This document shows, piece after piece, positions 1 to 6,797 of a DNA stretch of 15,684 bases (positions are counted from its first letter, which is position 1; each line of letters opens with the position of its first letter). The position numbers and the translations under genes were made by a program. Source of the DNA: Flavobacterium sp. (GTDB lineage Bacteria; Bacteroidota; Bacteroidia; Flavobacteriales; Flavobacteriaceae); contig JASLDM010000121.1 of NCBI GenBank assembly GCA_030151565.1, positions 1 through 15,684 of the forward strand, read 5' to 3'. The notes under the pieces are model-generated. The model was given only the letters and a program-made list of their open reading frames with translations. It made no database searches and was not told where the DNA came from.

Positions 1-255
1 TTCGATAGCAAAGGTGTTGAATCCTAACTCTTGGTGTAAATATTGAAATACTCTGATTTTAGCTTCGAAAATTGTAGTATAGGCGTGGGTAAGTTCCCCT
101 AACATAACCATTTGCTTGTTTTGCAATTCACCTTTTAAAAATGATAAATCGGAAAGGTCTTTAGAATCAGGGGGTGATAATGGCTTTGTTTGTAGCTCTT
201 GTGCGTTTGCTAAGGTTAGCATAAAACAAGAGATAAAGGTCATAAGTAATCTCAT
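1..255 (-). CDS. Erythromycin esterase-like exported protein (N-terminal 85 residues, cut by window edge)
   Basis: An open frame on the minus strand runs from an ATG at 255-253 to the window edge without a stop. The first 18 residues form a signal peptide (short basic start, hydrophobic core, ANA before Gln19), so the product is probably exported. Residues 50-70 read as VMLGELTHAYTTIFEAK, followed by a helix ending in ELGFNTFAIE. This matches the start of the erythromycin esterase / succinoglycan-biosynthesis-like family, where a GExTHG motif supplies an active-site Glu and His. Here the Gly after His is Ala. Most chromosomal members are not proven to act on macrolides, so a role in resistance should not be assumed. 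The catalytic C-terminal part is outside the window. It is transcribed divergently from the MutS-like gene. Confidence 0.75.
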   Translation of the reverse strand, partial: MRLLMTFISCFMLTLANAQELQTKPLSPPDSKDLSDLSFLKGELQNKQMVMLGELTHAYTTIFEAKIRVFQYLHQELGFNTFAIE

Positions 256-583
256 TATATGTGTTTTGTTGGTTATTGTATATCTAACAAATAAAGATGT
301 TTTTTAGTTTGCTTGATTAGTTGTAATAGTCATTCTATAGATTTAAAAGCGACAACGCACACCGTACTTTTACATTCTTCGCTTGAACAATCGTTGTGAT
401 AAGAAGGTGTTTTCATTGGGTAATAGACGCTATGATTAGTTGCTTTTTTGAACTTTAGAAGTTCGGAACTACAACAAATAAAATTGGATTTTAAAGATAT
501 GTTTTATTTTTTTAGTTCTGTTGTAAAAATTACGGATGTTCGTGTTTTGTGCATTTTTAACGGTGTAACATTTTTTAAAACAT
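256..583. other. Divergent intergenic region, no convincing gene
   Basis: This spacer lies between the esterase-like gene (leftward) and the promoter of the MutS-like gene (rightward). It should hold the esterase promoter, but the best match on that strand (TTTATTTG, 295-288) has only 7 of 8 consensus bases and no clear -33 element. Inside it are overlapping palindromes at 450-470 and a 28-codon cysteine-containing minus-strand frame at 416-330. Both are discussed as findings. No RNA gene was recognised. Confidence 0.5.
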
Positions 584-591
584 TATATTTG
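584..591 (+). promoter_or_regulatory. Bacteroidota -7 promoter element of the MutS-like gene
   Basis: TATATTTG matches the Bacteroidota -7 consensus TAnnTTTG exactly. Transcription would begin near 596, giving a leader of about 43 bases before the ATG at 639. A TTG start at 603 would leave almost no leader, which supports the ATG. No good -33 TTG is present at the usual 19-base spacing. Confidence 0.45.
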
Positions 592-638
592 TTCAAGCAA
601 ATTTGAGTTTATTTTACGGCTCAAAAAGAAATTATTTA

Positions 639-2414
639 ATGGAGATTTATCAAAAAAGAAGAAATCTATTCGAGCTAAAATACCAAGCTTTACGAAGAAA
701 TTATAAATTGGTAGGTGCGGCTCGTATCCTTGCTTTTTTAGCGATGGTGTATTTTTTTTACCTTTCAATGCGTCACGAAAATTACAATTACTTATATGTT
801 TCTATAGGATTGGTAGTTGTTTTTATCATTTTATTGCGCTTTCACGGAATGCTTTCGTGGAGTATGCGTTTTCAGCAAGCTTTACGAGACATCAATGCAG
901 ATGAAGAAGCATTTATTCATCAAGATATTCGCAATTTTGATGATGGTAAAAGCTTCGAAGTAGCAGATCATCCCTATTCGTTTGATTTAGATATTTTTGG
1001 ACCTCGTTCTCTTTTTCAATACTTAAACAGAACGGCGTCTTATGTTGGGCAGTCTAAGTTGGCAGAACTACTAAATACACCTTTAAAAGCAGTACAGATT
1101 ACCGAAAATCAAGATGCTATAAAAGAGTTGTCTCAGAAAGTAGAGTGGCGTCAGGAAATTTTTGCATATAGTAAAATTGCAGCTGTGGACAAAGCTACTT
1201 ATGAGCATCTTAAGCGTTGGAGTGGAGCAACAGTAACAGCGTTGTCTAAGGTTTCTTTGGCCGTTGCTTATATACTACCAGCTTTGTTGTTGGGAACAAT
1301 TGTTGCATATTTTGTAGTGGATCATTTTATATGGGGATACTTGATTTCGTTGCTTTTTTCCTTTAATTTGATTGCGTCTTTTTTCAATATGAAACGCATT
1401 CAGGAAGAGATTGGCGGAGCTGATAAAATTCACGAAACGATTAATAATTATGCACTGATTTTAAAAAAGGTAGAAAAAGAACCTTTTGTAAGTGCTAAGA
1501 TGAAAGAATATTTAGCCGTTTTTAAACAAGATGACTTTCAGGCTAGTAAGGCTTTTAAAGAGCTTTCAGAGCATTTTGAGAAATTGTATACGGTAGCAAA
1601 TTTATTTGTAAACATTGCTTTTAATGGGCTTTTCCAGTACCACGTACACGCTTTGCACAAGCTGTTGGTTTGGAAAGCAAAAAATGGCTCTAAAGTAAGT
1701 GCGGTGGTAGACTGCATTGGCGAACTAGAAGCGTTAAACTCAATTGCGAATTTTTCCTATAACAACCGATCTTATACGTTTCCTGTTTTTAGCACGGAGC
1801 GAAAAATGCAGTTCAAAGATTTAGGACATCCTTTAATTGCAGCAAAAAAACGCGTGTGTAACGATATTGATTTTTCGGAGCAGCGTTTTGTGATTTTAAC
1901 TGGATCTAATATGTCTGGTAAAAGTACGTTTTTGAGAACTGTTGGTATCAACTTGGTGTTGGCAGGTATTGGAGCTCCAATATGTGCGTCAAAAGCCTCT
2001 TTTTTTCCAATGCCAATTTACGTATCAATGCGTTTGACAGATTCATTGGAGGATAGTGAATCTTATTTCTATGCAGAAGTAAAGCGATTGAAGCTTATAA
2101 TGGAAGAAGCACATCGTCAGCCAAGCTTTGTCCTGTTGGATGAAATTCTTAGAGGAACCAATTCAGATGATAAGCAAAGTGGTACTATAGGGGTTATTTT
2201 AAAGCTAATTCAAGAACAAACATTTGGAGTGATTGCTACCCACGATTTAGAAGTTTGTGCAATTACTGCTCAGCATCCTCAAATTTTGATGAATAAGTGT
2301 TTTGAGGTTGAAATTCAAGATGACGACTTGCGCTTTGATTACAAAATTAGGCCGGGAGTTTGTCAAAATAAAAACGCGACTTTCATTATGAAGAAAATGC
2401 AGATTATCGATTAA
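639..2414 (+). CDS. Membrane-anchored MutS-family ATPase
   Basis: This 591-residue protein has a MutS-type ATPase domain at its C-terminus. The Walker A is GSNMSGKST (422-430), the Walker B acidic pair is D501-E502 in LDEILRGTNSDDK, and a switch histidine (H535) sits in ATHDLEV. Upstream lies a helical lever-like region. Four hydrophobic segments occur at about 24-44, 50-67, 205-227 and 230-250, so the protein is probably in the inner membrane. It lacks the N-terminal mismatch-binding and connector domains of true MutS (about 850 residues), so mismatch recognition is unlikely. Bacteroidota commonly encode such short MutS-related proteins; their function is not established to my knowledge. The ATG at 639 was preferred over an in-frame TTG at 603 because of promoter position. 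It appears to be a single-gene unit, with a terminator 20 bases past the stop. Confidence 0.85.
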   Translation: MEIYQKRRNLFELKYQALRRNYKLVGAARILAFLAMVYFFYLSMRHENYNYLYVSIGLVVVFIILLRFHGMLSWSMRFQQALRDINADEEAFIHQDIRNFDDGKSFEVADHPYSFDLDIFGPRSLFQYLNRTASYVGQSKLAELLNTPLKAVQITENQDAIKELSQKVEWRQEIFAYSKIAAVDKATYEHLKRWSGATVTALSKVSLAVAYILPALLLGTIVAYFVVDHFIWGYLISLLFSFNLIASFFNMKRIQEEIGGADKIHETINNYALILKKVEKEPFVSAKMKEYLAVFKQDDFQASKAFKELSEHFEKLYTVANLFVNIAFNGLFQYHVHALHKLLVWKAKNGSKVSAVVDCIGELEALNSIANFSYNNRSYTFPVFSTERKMQFKDLGHPLIAAKKRVCNDIDFSEQRFVILTGSNMSGKSTFLRTVGINLVLAGIGAPICASKASFFPMPIYVSMRLTDSLEDSESYFYAEVKRLKLIMEEAHRQPSFVLLDEILRGTNSDDKQSGTIGVILKLIQEQTFGVIATHDLEVCAITAQHPQILMNKCFEVEIQDDDLRFDYKIRPGVCQNKNATFIMKKMQIID

Positions 2415-2433
2415 CCGATTTCGTTATAAAAAA

Positions 2434-2462
2434 GGAACACCCCATCTCGGGTGTTTTTTTTT
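2434..2462 (+). terminator. Rho-independent terminator of the MutS-like gene
   Basis: A perfect 7-bp stem, AACACCC (2436-2442) with GGGTGTT (2449-2455), has a 6-base loop and runs into a T tract ending at 2462. It begins 20 bases after the stop codon. Confidence 0.9.
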
Positions 2463-2654
2463 GCTCCAAAACAACTGAAAGCATCTTCTGAATAGGCGTT
2501 TTTTTAAGCAGAATTAAGAGCAGTGCTTACTTAGGAGGTTTGTAATATTGACAAAAAGGACCTAAAAGAGGTTAAATGAGGTGTTTTTGGTAAAGGATGT
2601 AATTGTTGAAAAGTGAGCGTTTACGCTACTTATCAGCGTATTGTATGGATGTTG

Positions 2655-2692
2655 GACGTAAATGAGTCGTAAATAAGTCGTAAATAAGTCGT
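2655..2692. repeat. Tandem array A, 11-base unit, about 3.5 copies
   Basis: The unit GTCGTAAATAA is present twice exactly (2666-2676, 2677-2687). It is preceded by a two-mismatch copy, GACGTAAATGA (2655-2665), and followed by a partial GTCGT. It lies in the spacer between convergent genes. In reverse complement the unit (TTATTTACGAC; as a rotation CGACTTATTTA) matches 8 of 11 positions with the unit of array B. Confidence 0.85.
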
Positions 2693-2730
2693 GTTTTGTT
2701 CGCGAAAAAGCCCTTTAGGTGAGGTAATTA

Positions 2731-2755
2731 CGAGCTATTTCCGAGCTATTTCCGA
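2731..2755. repeat. Tandem array B, 11-base unit, about 2.3 copies
   Basis: CGAGCTATTTC occurs twice in tandem (2731-2741 and 2742-2752), followed by a partial CGA. It has the same period as array A and is related to it in inverted orientation, 38 bases away. Confidence 0.8.
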
Positions 2756-2841
2756 CCAATATACAAATGAGACTCTGTCAATCCCTTTGTTTATAAGGGG
2801 TTTCGGAGATTAGAATATAAAAGTGGTGCGGAGTTTATAGT

Positions 2842-2881
2842 GCATTTGATAGCATTTGATGTCATTTGATAGCAAATGATG
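2842..2881. repeat. Tandem array C, 10-base unit, 4 copies
   Basis: Four consecutive 10-base units are visible: GCATTTGATA, GCATTTGATG, TCATTTGATA and GCAAATGATG. The first three differ only at their end bases and the fourth has TT changed to AA. The last unit and its neighbour form an inverted repeat, CATTTG-ATAG-CAAATG (2863-2878). Confidence 0.85.
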
Positions 2882-2919
2882 TCAAAATAATCGGTTGTTG
2901 GTTTTGATTTAGATTAATT

Positions 2920-2958
2920 GGCTATTCTCAAAAAGGGCTACTCTTTTTGAGAATAGCC
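2920..2958 (-). terminator. Long perfect hairpin behind the phosphorylase gene (probable terminator)
   Basis: A 16-bp perfect stem (2920-2935 paired with 2943-2958) has a 7-base loop and lies 24 bases beyond the phosphorylase stop codon. There is no real U tract on either strand, so it is not a textbook intrinsic terminator. It may stop transcription from both sides or protect the mRNA 3' end. Confidence 0.55.
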
Positions 2959-2982
2959 CTTTACTAGTATAAAAAAATAGAA

Positions 2983-3795
2983 TTACATTTCCGCAATTAA
3001 ATCGTTGATCAATCCGCGAGCGATAGGTTCTGCAGCTTGGACTGCTTTTAAAACTTCATCGTGATTGACTTCCGCAATGCCTTCTTCATTACCCATATCC
3101 GAAATGACCGAGATTCCGAATACTTTCATATCCATATGGCGGGCCACGATAACTTCAGGTACGGTAGACATTCCAACACAGTCTCCGCCTACAGCACGAA
3201 CCATTTTGTATTCTGCTAAGGTTTCAAAAGTTGGGCCTTGTAAGCCGTAATAAACCCCTTCTTTAATATCGTAGTTTTTTGCTTTCGCCAGTTCCTTAGC
3301 TTTTTTGATGATACTTTTAGTATAGACCTCATTCATATTTACAAATCGTGGGCCTAAGCGGTCGTCATTATGTCCGCGCAACGGGTGTTCAGGAAAAGCG
3401 TTGATATGATCTGTTATAATCATAATATCGCCCACTTTAAAAGAAGGATTAACACCTCCTGAGGCATTAGATACAATAAGGGTTTCAACCCCTAAGAACT
3501 TCATTACACGTATTGGAAAAACGGTGGTTTTGATGTCATAACCTTCATAGTAATGAAAGCGACCTTGCATAGCGATCACTTTTTTATTGGCAAGTGTACC
3601 GAAAATTAAAGCACCTTTGTGTCCTTGAACAGTCGACACTGGGAAATTTGGAATATCAGCATACGGTATCTCGTATTCAATAGCGATGTCTGCTGTTAGA
3701 TTCCCTAAACCCGAGCCTAAAACAATTCCAATTTCGGGTTTAAAATTGGTTTGACTTTGGATGTACTTAACTGTTTCTTGAATTTGTTCCCACAT
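2983..3795 (-). CDS. punA: Purine nucleoside phosphorylase, trimeric PNP-I family
   Basis: This 270-residue cytosolic enzyme splits purine nucleosides with phosphate into free base and ribose-1-phosphate, for purine salvage. The length is normal for the trimeric family. By eye against human PNP, the phosphate-site residues are S28 in GSGLG, H59, R79 and H81 in GRFHYYEGY, and S210. The ribose and base pocket is seen in N110-A111 (SNASGG), F190-E191 in GPTFET, M209 in VGMSTVPEVIVARH, and H245. The residue matching human Asn243, which selects 6-oxopurines, is Asp233 (ISDMG), as in adenine-using relatives. The ATG lies inside the 3' end of lpxK (29-base overlap), so its translation is probably coupled to lpxK. 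The name punA is used for the family; specificity is not certain. Confidence 0.92.
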   Translation of the reverse strand: MWEQIQETVKYIQSQTNFKPEIGIVLGSGLGNLTADIAIEYEIPYADIPNFPVSTVQGHKGALIFGTLANKKVIAMQGRFHYYEGYDIKTTVFPIRVMKFLGVETLIVSNASGGVNPSFKVGDIMIITDHINAFPEHPLRGHNDDRLGPRFVNMNEVYTKSIIKKAKELAKAKNYDIKEGVYYGLQGPTFETLAEYKMVRAVGGDCVGMSTVPEVIVARHMDMKVFGISVISDMGNEEGIAEVNHDEVLKAVQAAEPIARGLINDLIAEM

Positions 3796-4792
3796 AGTCT
3801 AAAATAATTTGGTCAAACTTCTCGCCGTCTTGTATAAAAGAAGTTTGAATTGGTAAATAATACAATTGCTCGGCGGGCAATACATGTTCTAAACGCACAA
3901 AGTCTTTCTCTGTAGTAACAATTTTATTTCCTGCAGCTGTTTTTAAAAGCAATGCAATGTCTGCATCGGAAAAGTGATGATGATCTGGAAATGACAAACA
4001 TTTCGTTTGATCGGTTTTAAGGTGGTCAAAAAAGCTAGTTGGTTTTGCAATTCCTGCAACCAAAAGTACTTCATCAAAATTCAGAGAAGATACGGCTAGG
4101 TTTTTCGACTTATTATATAGGGTGTCGCTGTAAGCTATTGACGTAAAAAACAGCTGTTGATTGCTTTGTATCTTTAGCCTTTGGCGAAATTGATTTTGTT
4201 CTGTTCTGGTTAGTCGCGGTGGACATTTTGTAACGATAATGACTTGTGCACGTCGGGCCCCTTTTCTGGTTTCTCTGAGGTTTCCTGCTGGCAACATTAA
4301 ATCGTCAAAATAGGGTTCTCCATAGGTAGTTAATACGATATTAAAGTCTGCTTGAATAGGCAAATGCTGAAAAGCATCATCAAGTATGATCACTTCTACA
4401 TCCGGACGTTGTTCAAGTATAGAACGCACCCCGTTTACACGATCGGCATCAACCGCTACCGCTACTTGATCAAATTTATGGTGGTATTGGTAAGGTTCGT
4501 CACCAATTTCCTCCATAGTCGTTTGCGGAGTTGCTAAGATGAATCCTTTGCTTTTGCGTTTATAGCCTCGGCTCAAAGTTGCTGTTATATAGTGTTTTGA
4601 AACCAAGCGTACCAAGTATTCCACCATTGGCGTTTTTCCGGTTCCCCCCACACTGAGGTTCCCCACAACAATGAGTGGTTTTGAAAAACGAGTTCTTTGC
4701 AGTATCTTGGTATGATATAACCCATTACGAATATCTGTAATGCATCCGTAAAGTACGGAGAAAGGAAAAAGAATTTTTCGAAGTTGATCCAT
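3767..4792 (-). CDS. lpxK: Tetraacyldisaccharide 4'-kinase (lipid A biosynthesis)
   Basis: LpxK phosphorylates the 4' position of the lipid A disaccharide at the cytosolic face of the inner membrane. The product has 341 residues, normal for the family. The N-terminal membrane-associating helix (LRKILFPFSVLYG) is followed by the P-loop GNLSVGGTGKTP (44-55), ATLSRGYKRKSKG (71-83), the GDEP motif (97-100) with its catalytic-type Asp98, and LDDAFQH (137-143) with D138-D139. LPAGNLRE (168-175) and a late TTEKDFVRL motif also fit. It is the first gene of a two-gene minus-strand unit with the phosphorylase, which has no metabolic link to lipid A. Its start is 74 bases from the divergent Nif3-like gene. 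No good -7 box was found on its strand. Confidence 0.95.
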   Translation of the reverse strand: MDQLRKILFPFSVLYGCITDIRNGLYHTKILQRTRFSKPLIVVGNLSVGGTGKTPMVEYLVRLVSKHYITATLSRGYKRKSKGFILATPQTTMEEIGDEPYQYHHKFDQVAVAVDADRVNGVRSILEQRPDVEVIILDDAFQHLPIQADFNIVLTTYGEPYFDDLMLPAGNLRETRKGARRAQVIIVTKCPPRLTRTEQNQFRQRLKIQSNQQLFFTSIAYSDTLYNKSKNLAVSSLNFDEVLLVAGIAKPTSFFDHLKTDQTKCLSFPDHHHFSDADIALLLKTAAGNKIVTTEKDFVRLEHVLPAEQLYYLPIQTSFIQDGEKFDQIILDYVGTNSRNS

Positions 4793-4815
4793 AGTACGAA
4801 AATACCAACTTTTTT

Positions 4816-4823
4816 TATCTTTG
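4816..4823 (+). promoter_or_regulatory. Bacteroidota -7 promoter element of the Nif3-like gene
   Basis: TATCTTTG matches TAnnTTTG exactly, 43 bases before the ATG at 4867 and inside the 74-base divergent spacer. The expected start site is near 4828. No TTG was found at the normal distance upstream. Confidence 0.5.
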
Positions 4824-4866
4824 AGAAAATATTCTGTGTTTAGAATTTAATTTAGCAGCAAACAAT

Positions 4867-5961
4867 ATGAAAATAAATAAATTAATCCCAATACTTGAAG
4901 AACTCGCGCCTTTGGCCTATGCGGAAGATTTTGATAATGTAGGGCTTTTAGTAGGGGATTATGAACAAGAAGTAACGGGAATACTGGTTTGTCACGATGC
5001 ATTAGAAGCTGTGATTGATGAGGCAATTGAAGCGAATTGTAACTTGATTGTATGTTTTCATCCCATTCTTTTTTCGGGATTAAAAAAAATAACGGGTAAG
5101 AATTATGTAGAGCGTGCGGTGTTGAAAGCGATAAAAAATGATATTGCTATTTATGCCATTCACACAGCCTTAGACAATCATCAAGAGGGCGTAAACAAGA
5201 TATTTTGTGATACGCTAGGTGTTACAAATTGCAAGATATTGATTCCTAAAAGTAATTATATTCAAAAGTTGGTTACTTATGCGCCTCTTAATAAGTTAGA
5301 AGAAATTAAAACAGCCTTGTTTACTGCTGGGGCAGGGGCAGTTGGTAATTATGACAATTGCAGTTTTGTCTCGACGGGAGAAGGCAGTTTTAGAGGGAAT
5401 GAAAAGAGTAATCCTACCATTGGAGAAAAGCACGTATTAGAGAAAGTACAAGAGCATAAGATAGAAGTTACGTTTGAAAGACATTTGCAAGGGAAAATTT
5501 TAAAAGCCTTGTTTAATGCACACGACTATGAAGAGGTGGCTTATGAGATTTACAATCTTGAGAATAAGCTTCAAAATGTGGGAATGGGGATGATAGGGGA
5601 GCTGGAAGAAGCTATGGATGAAGTTGCATTCCTAAAAATGGTAAAAGAGAAAACGGGAACAGGAGGTATTCGGCATAGTGCCTTGCTCGATAAGAAGATT
5701 AAGCGAGTAGCCGTTTTAGGAGGCTCGGGAAGTTTTGCAATAAAAGCAGCTTTAGCACAAGGAGCAGATGCATTTATTACCGCTGATTTGAAATATCATC
5801 AGTTTTATGAGGCTGAAAATCAAATGGTTTTGGCAGATATAGGGCACTTTGAAAGTGAAAGATATATAAAAAACTATATAGTTGGGTTTCTTTCAAAAAA
5901 AATGCCTAATTTTGCAGTTATTTTATCGACTGTAAATACGAATCCAGTTAACTACTTATAA
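4867..5961 (+). CDS. Nif3-like dinuclear metal center protein (YqfO type with inserted domain)
   Basis: This 364-residue protein belongs to the Nif3/DUF34 family of toroidal hexamers with a two-metal site; the cellular role is unsettled and the label GTP cyclohydrolase 1 type 2 is poorly supported. The split Nif3 core is at about 1-125 and 240-364. Between them (about 130-235) is a PII/CutA-like insert as in Bacillus YqfO. Metal-ligand candidates are H65 (FHPILFSG), D103 and H105 in HTALDNH, and H327 with E331 in DIGHFESE. The first His of the usual HHP motif is Phe64. The next gene starts 2 bases after the stop, so the two are surely co-transcribed; this pairing with a COG1579-type protein is typical of Bacteroidota as far as I recall. 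Confidence 0.92.
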   Translation: MKINKLIPILEELAPLAYAEDFDNVGLLVGDYEQEVTGILVCHDALEAVIDEAIEANCNLIVCFHPILFSGLKKITGKNYVERAVLKAIKNDIAIYAIHTALDNHQEGVNKIFCDTLGVTNCKILIPKSNYIQKLVTYAPLNKLEEIKTALFTAGAGAVGNYDNCSFVSTGEGSFRGNEKSNPTIGEKHVLEKVQEHKIEVTFERHLQGKILKALFNAHDYEEVAYEIYNLENKLQNVGMGMIGELEEAMDEVAFLKMVKEKTGTGGIRHSALLDKKIKRVAVLGGSGSFAIKAALAQGADAFITADLKYHQFYEAENQMVLADIGHFESERYIKNYIVGFLSKKMPNFAVILSTVNTNPVNYL

Positions 5962-5963
5962 AG

Positions 5964-6743
5964 ATGACAAAGAAAAAAGAACTAACCGTTGAAGAGAAAT
6001 TAAGAGCACTTTACGACTTGCAATTGGTTGACTCAAGAATTGACGAAATTAAAAATATGAGAGGGGAATTGCCTCTTGAAGTAGAAGATTTAAAAGATGA
6101 GGTTGCTGGACTGAACAAACGTTTAGAGAAACTACATTTGGATTTAGGAACGATTGAAGCGGGCATTAAAGACAAAAAAGGTGCTATTGAAACGTTTAAA
6201 GATGCAATCAAAAGATATACAGAACAACAAAACGAAGTTCGTAATAATAGAGAGTTTGATTCTTTAACAAAAGAGATTGAATTTCAAAATTTAGAAATCG
6301 AGTTGGCTGAAAAACACATCCGTGAAATGAAAGCAAGCATCGAATTCAAAAAAGAAAATATTAAAGAAACTCAAGATCGTTTAAATGCAAGACAAGAGCA
6401 TTTAGAGCACAAAGAATCTGAGTTGAATAGTATTATGTCTGAAACGGAACGTGAAGAAAAATTGTTACAAGAGAAATCATTAGAGTTTCAAGAAGCAATT
6501 GAAGAGCGTTTGTTGACTGCTTATTTGAGAATTAGAAATGGAGTGCGTAATGGATTAGCAGTTGTGTCTATCGAAAGAGGGGCATCTGCAGGTTCTTATT
6601 TTACAATTCCACCACAGACTCAAGTAGAAATTGCAGCTCGTAAAAAAATCATTACTGACGAACACAGTGGACGTATTTTAGTAGACAGCGCTTTGGCTGA
6701 AGAAGAAAGAGATAAAATCGAAGCTATCTTGGCTAAGATCTAA
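5964..6743 (+). CDS. Coiled-coil protein with degenerate zinc ribbon (COG1579/CdsZ-like)
   Basis: The product has 259 residues. Residues from about 10 to 185 are a highly charged, almost unbroken coiled coil, with the family-typical NNREFDSL motif at 94-101. The C-terminal part (about 186-245) is collinear with the zinc ribbon of this family, but the four positions expected to be cysteine are S208, S211, D232 and S235 (GASAGSYF and DEHSGRIL). The spacing CxxC-20-CxxC is kept, yet metal binding through this site looks impossible. Family members with zinc ribbons act in flagellar or type III secretion chaperoning or RNA-related roles; none of these can be assumed here. It follows the Nif3-like gene by 2 bases and ends at a terminator. 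The fold call is secure, the function unknown. Confidence 0.88.
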   Translation: MTKKKELTVEEKLRALYDLQLVDSRIDEIKNMRGELPLEVEDLKDEVAGLNKRLEKLHLDLGTIEAGIKDKKGAIETFKDAIKRYTEQQNEVRNNREFDSLTKEIEFQNLEIELAEKHIREMKASIEFKKENIKETQDRLNARQEHLEHKESELNSIMSETEREEKLLQEKSLEFQEAIEERLLTAYLRIRNGVRNGLAVVSIERGASAGSYFTIPPQTQVEIAARKKIITDEHSGRILVDSALAEEERDKIEAILAKI

Positions 6744-6755
6744 AATATAAAAAGT

Positions 6756-6787
6756 AAAAAAAGCTCCTTATTTAAGGGGCTTTTTTT
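6756..6787 (+). terminator. Rho-independent terminator of the Nif3-like/coiled-coil operon
   Basis: The stem AAAGCTCCTTA (6760-6770) pairs with TAAGGGGCTTT (6773-6783) with one G-T pair and a tight loop, followed by T's to 6787. Further A's on the left lengthen the stem. It ends only 10 bases before the hydrolase ATG. Confidence 0.85.
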
Positions 6788-6797
6788 GTATTTTTAA

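Larger units (their letters stand above)
2463..2919. other. Long convergent intergenic spacer, no gene seen
   Basis: About 460 bases separate the terminator of the MutS-like gene from the hairpin behind the phosphorylase gene. Besides the three tandem arrays, there is a small palindrome, AGCGT-TT-ACGCT, at 2616-2627. I found no coding frame with family resemblance and no recognisable RNA gene. Confidence 0.5.

Noticed and set aside
116..307. 63-codon plus-strand frame
   Set aside because: It runs antisense over the esterase-like gene, which has a clear signal peptide and family motif; the plus frame shows no resemblance to a protein family.
603..638. TTG start adding 12 residues to the MutS-like protein
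   Set aside because: It would begin about 7 bases after the predicted transcription start, while the ATG at 639 has a normal leader and begins the conserved MEIYQKRRN-like segment.
2616..2627. Small palindrome AGCGT-TT-ACGCT as a terminator
   Set aside because: There is no T run and the true terminator of the upstream gene lies at 2434-2462; it is too short to claim as an operator.
2655..2881. CRISPR array
   Set aside because: The repeats are 10-11 bases, directly adjacent with no spacers, and no cas genes are present.
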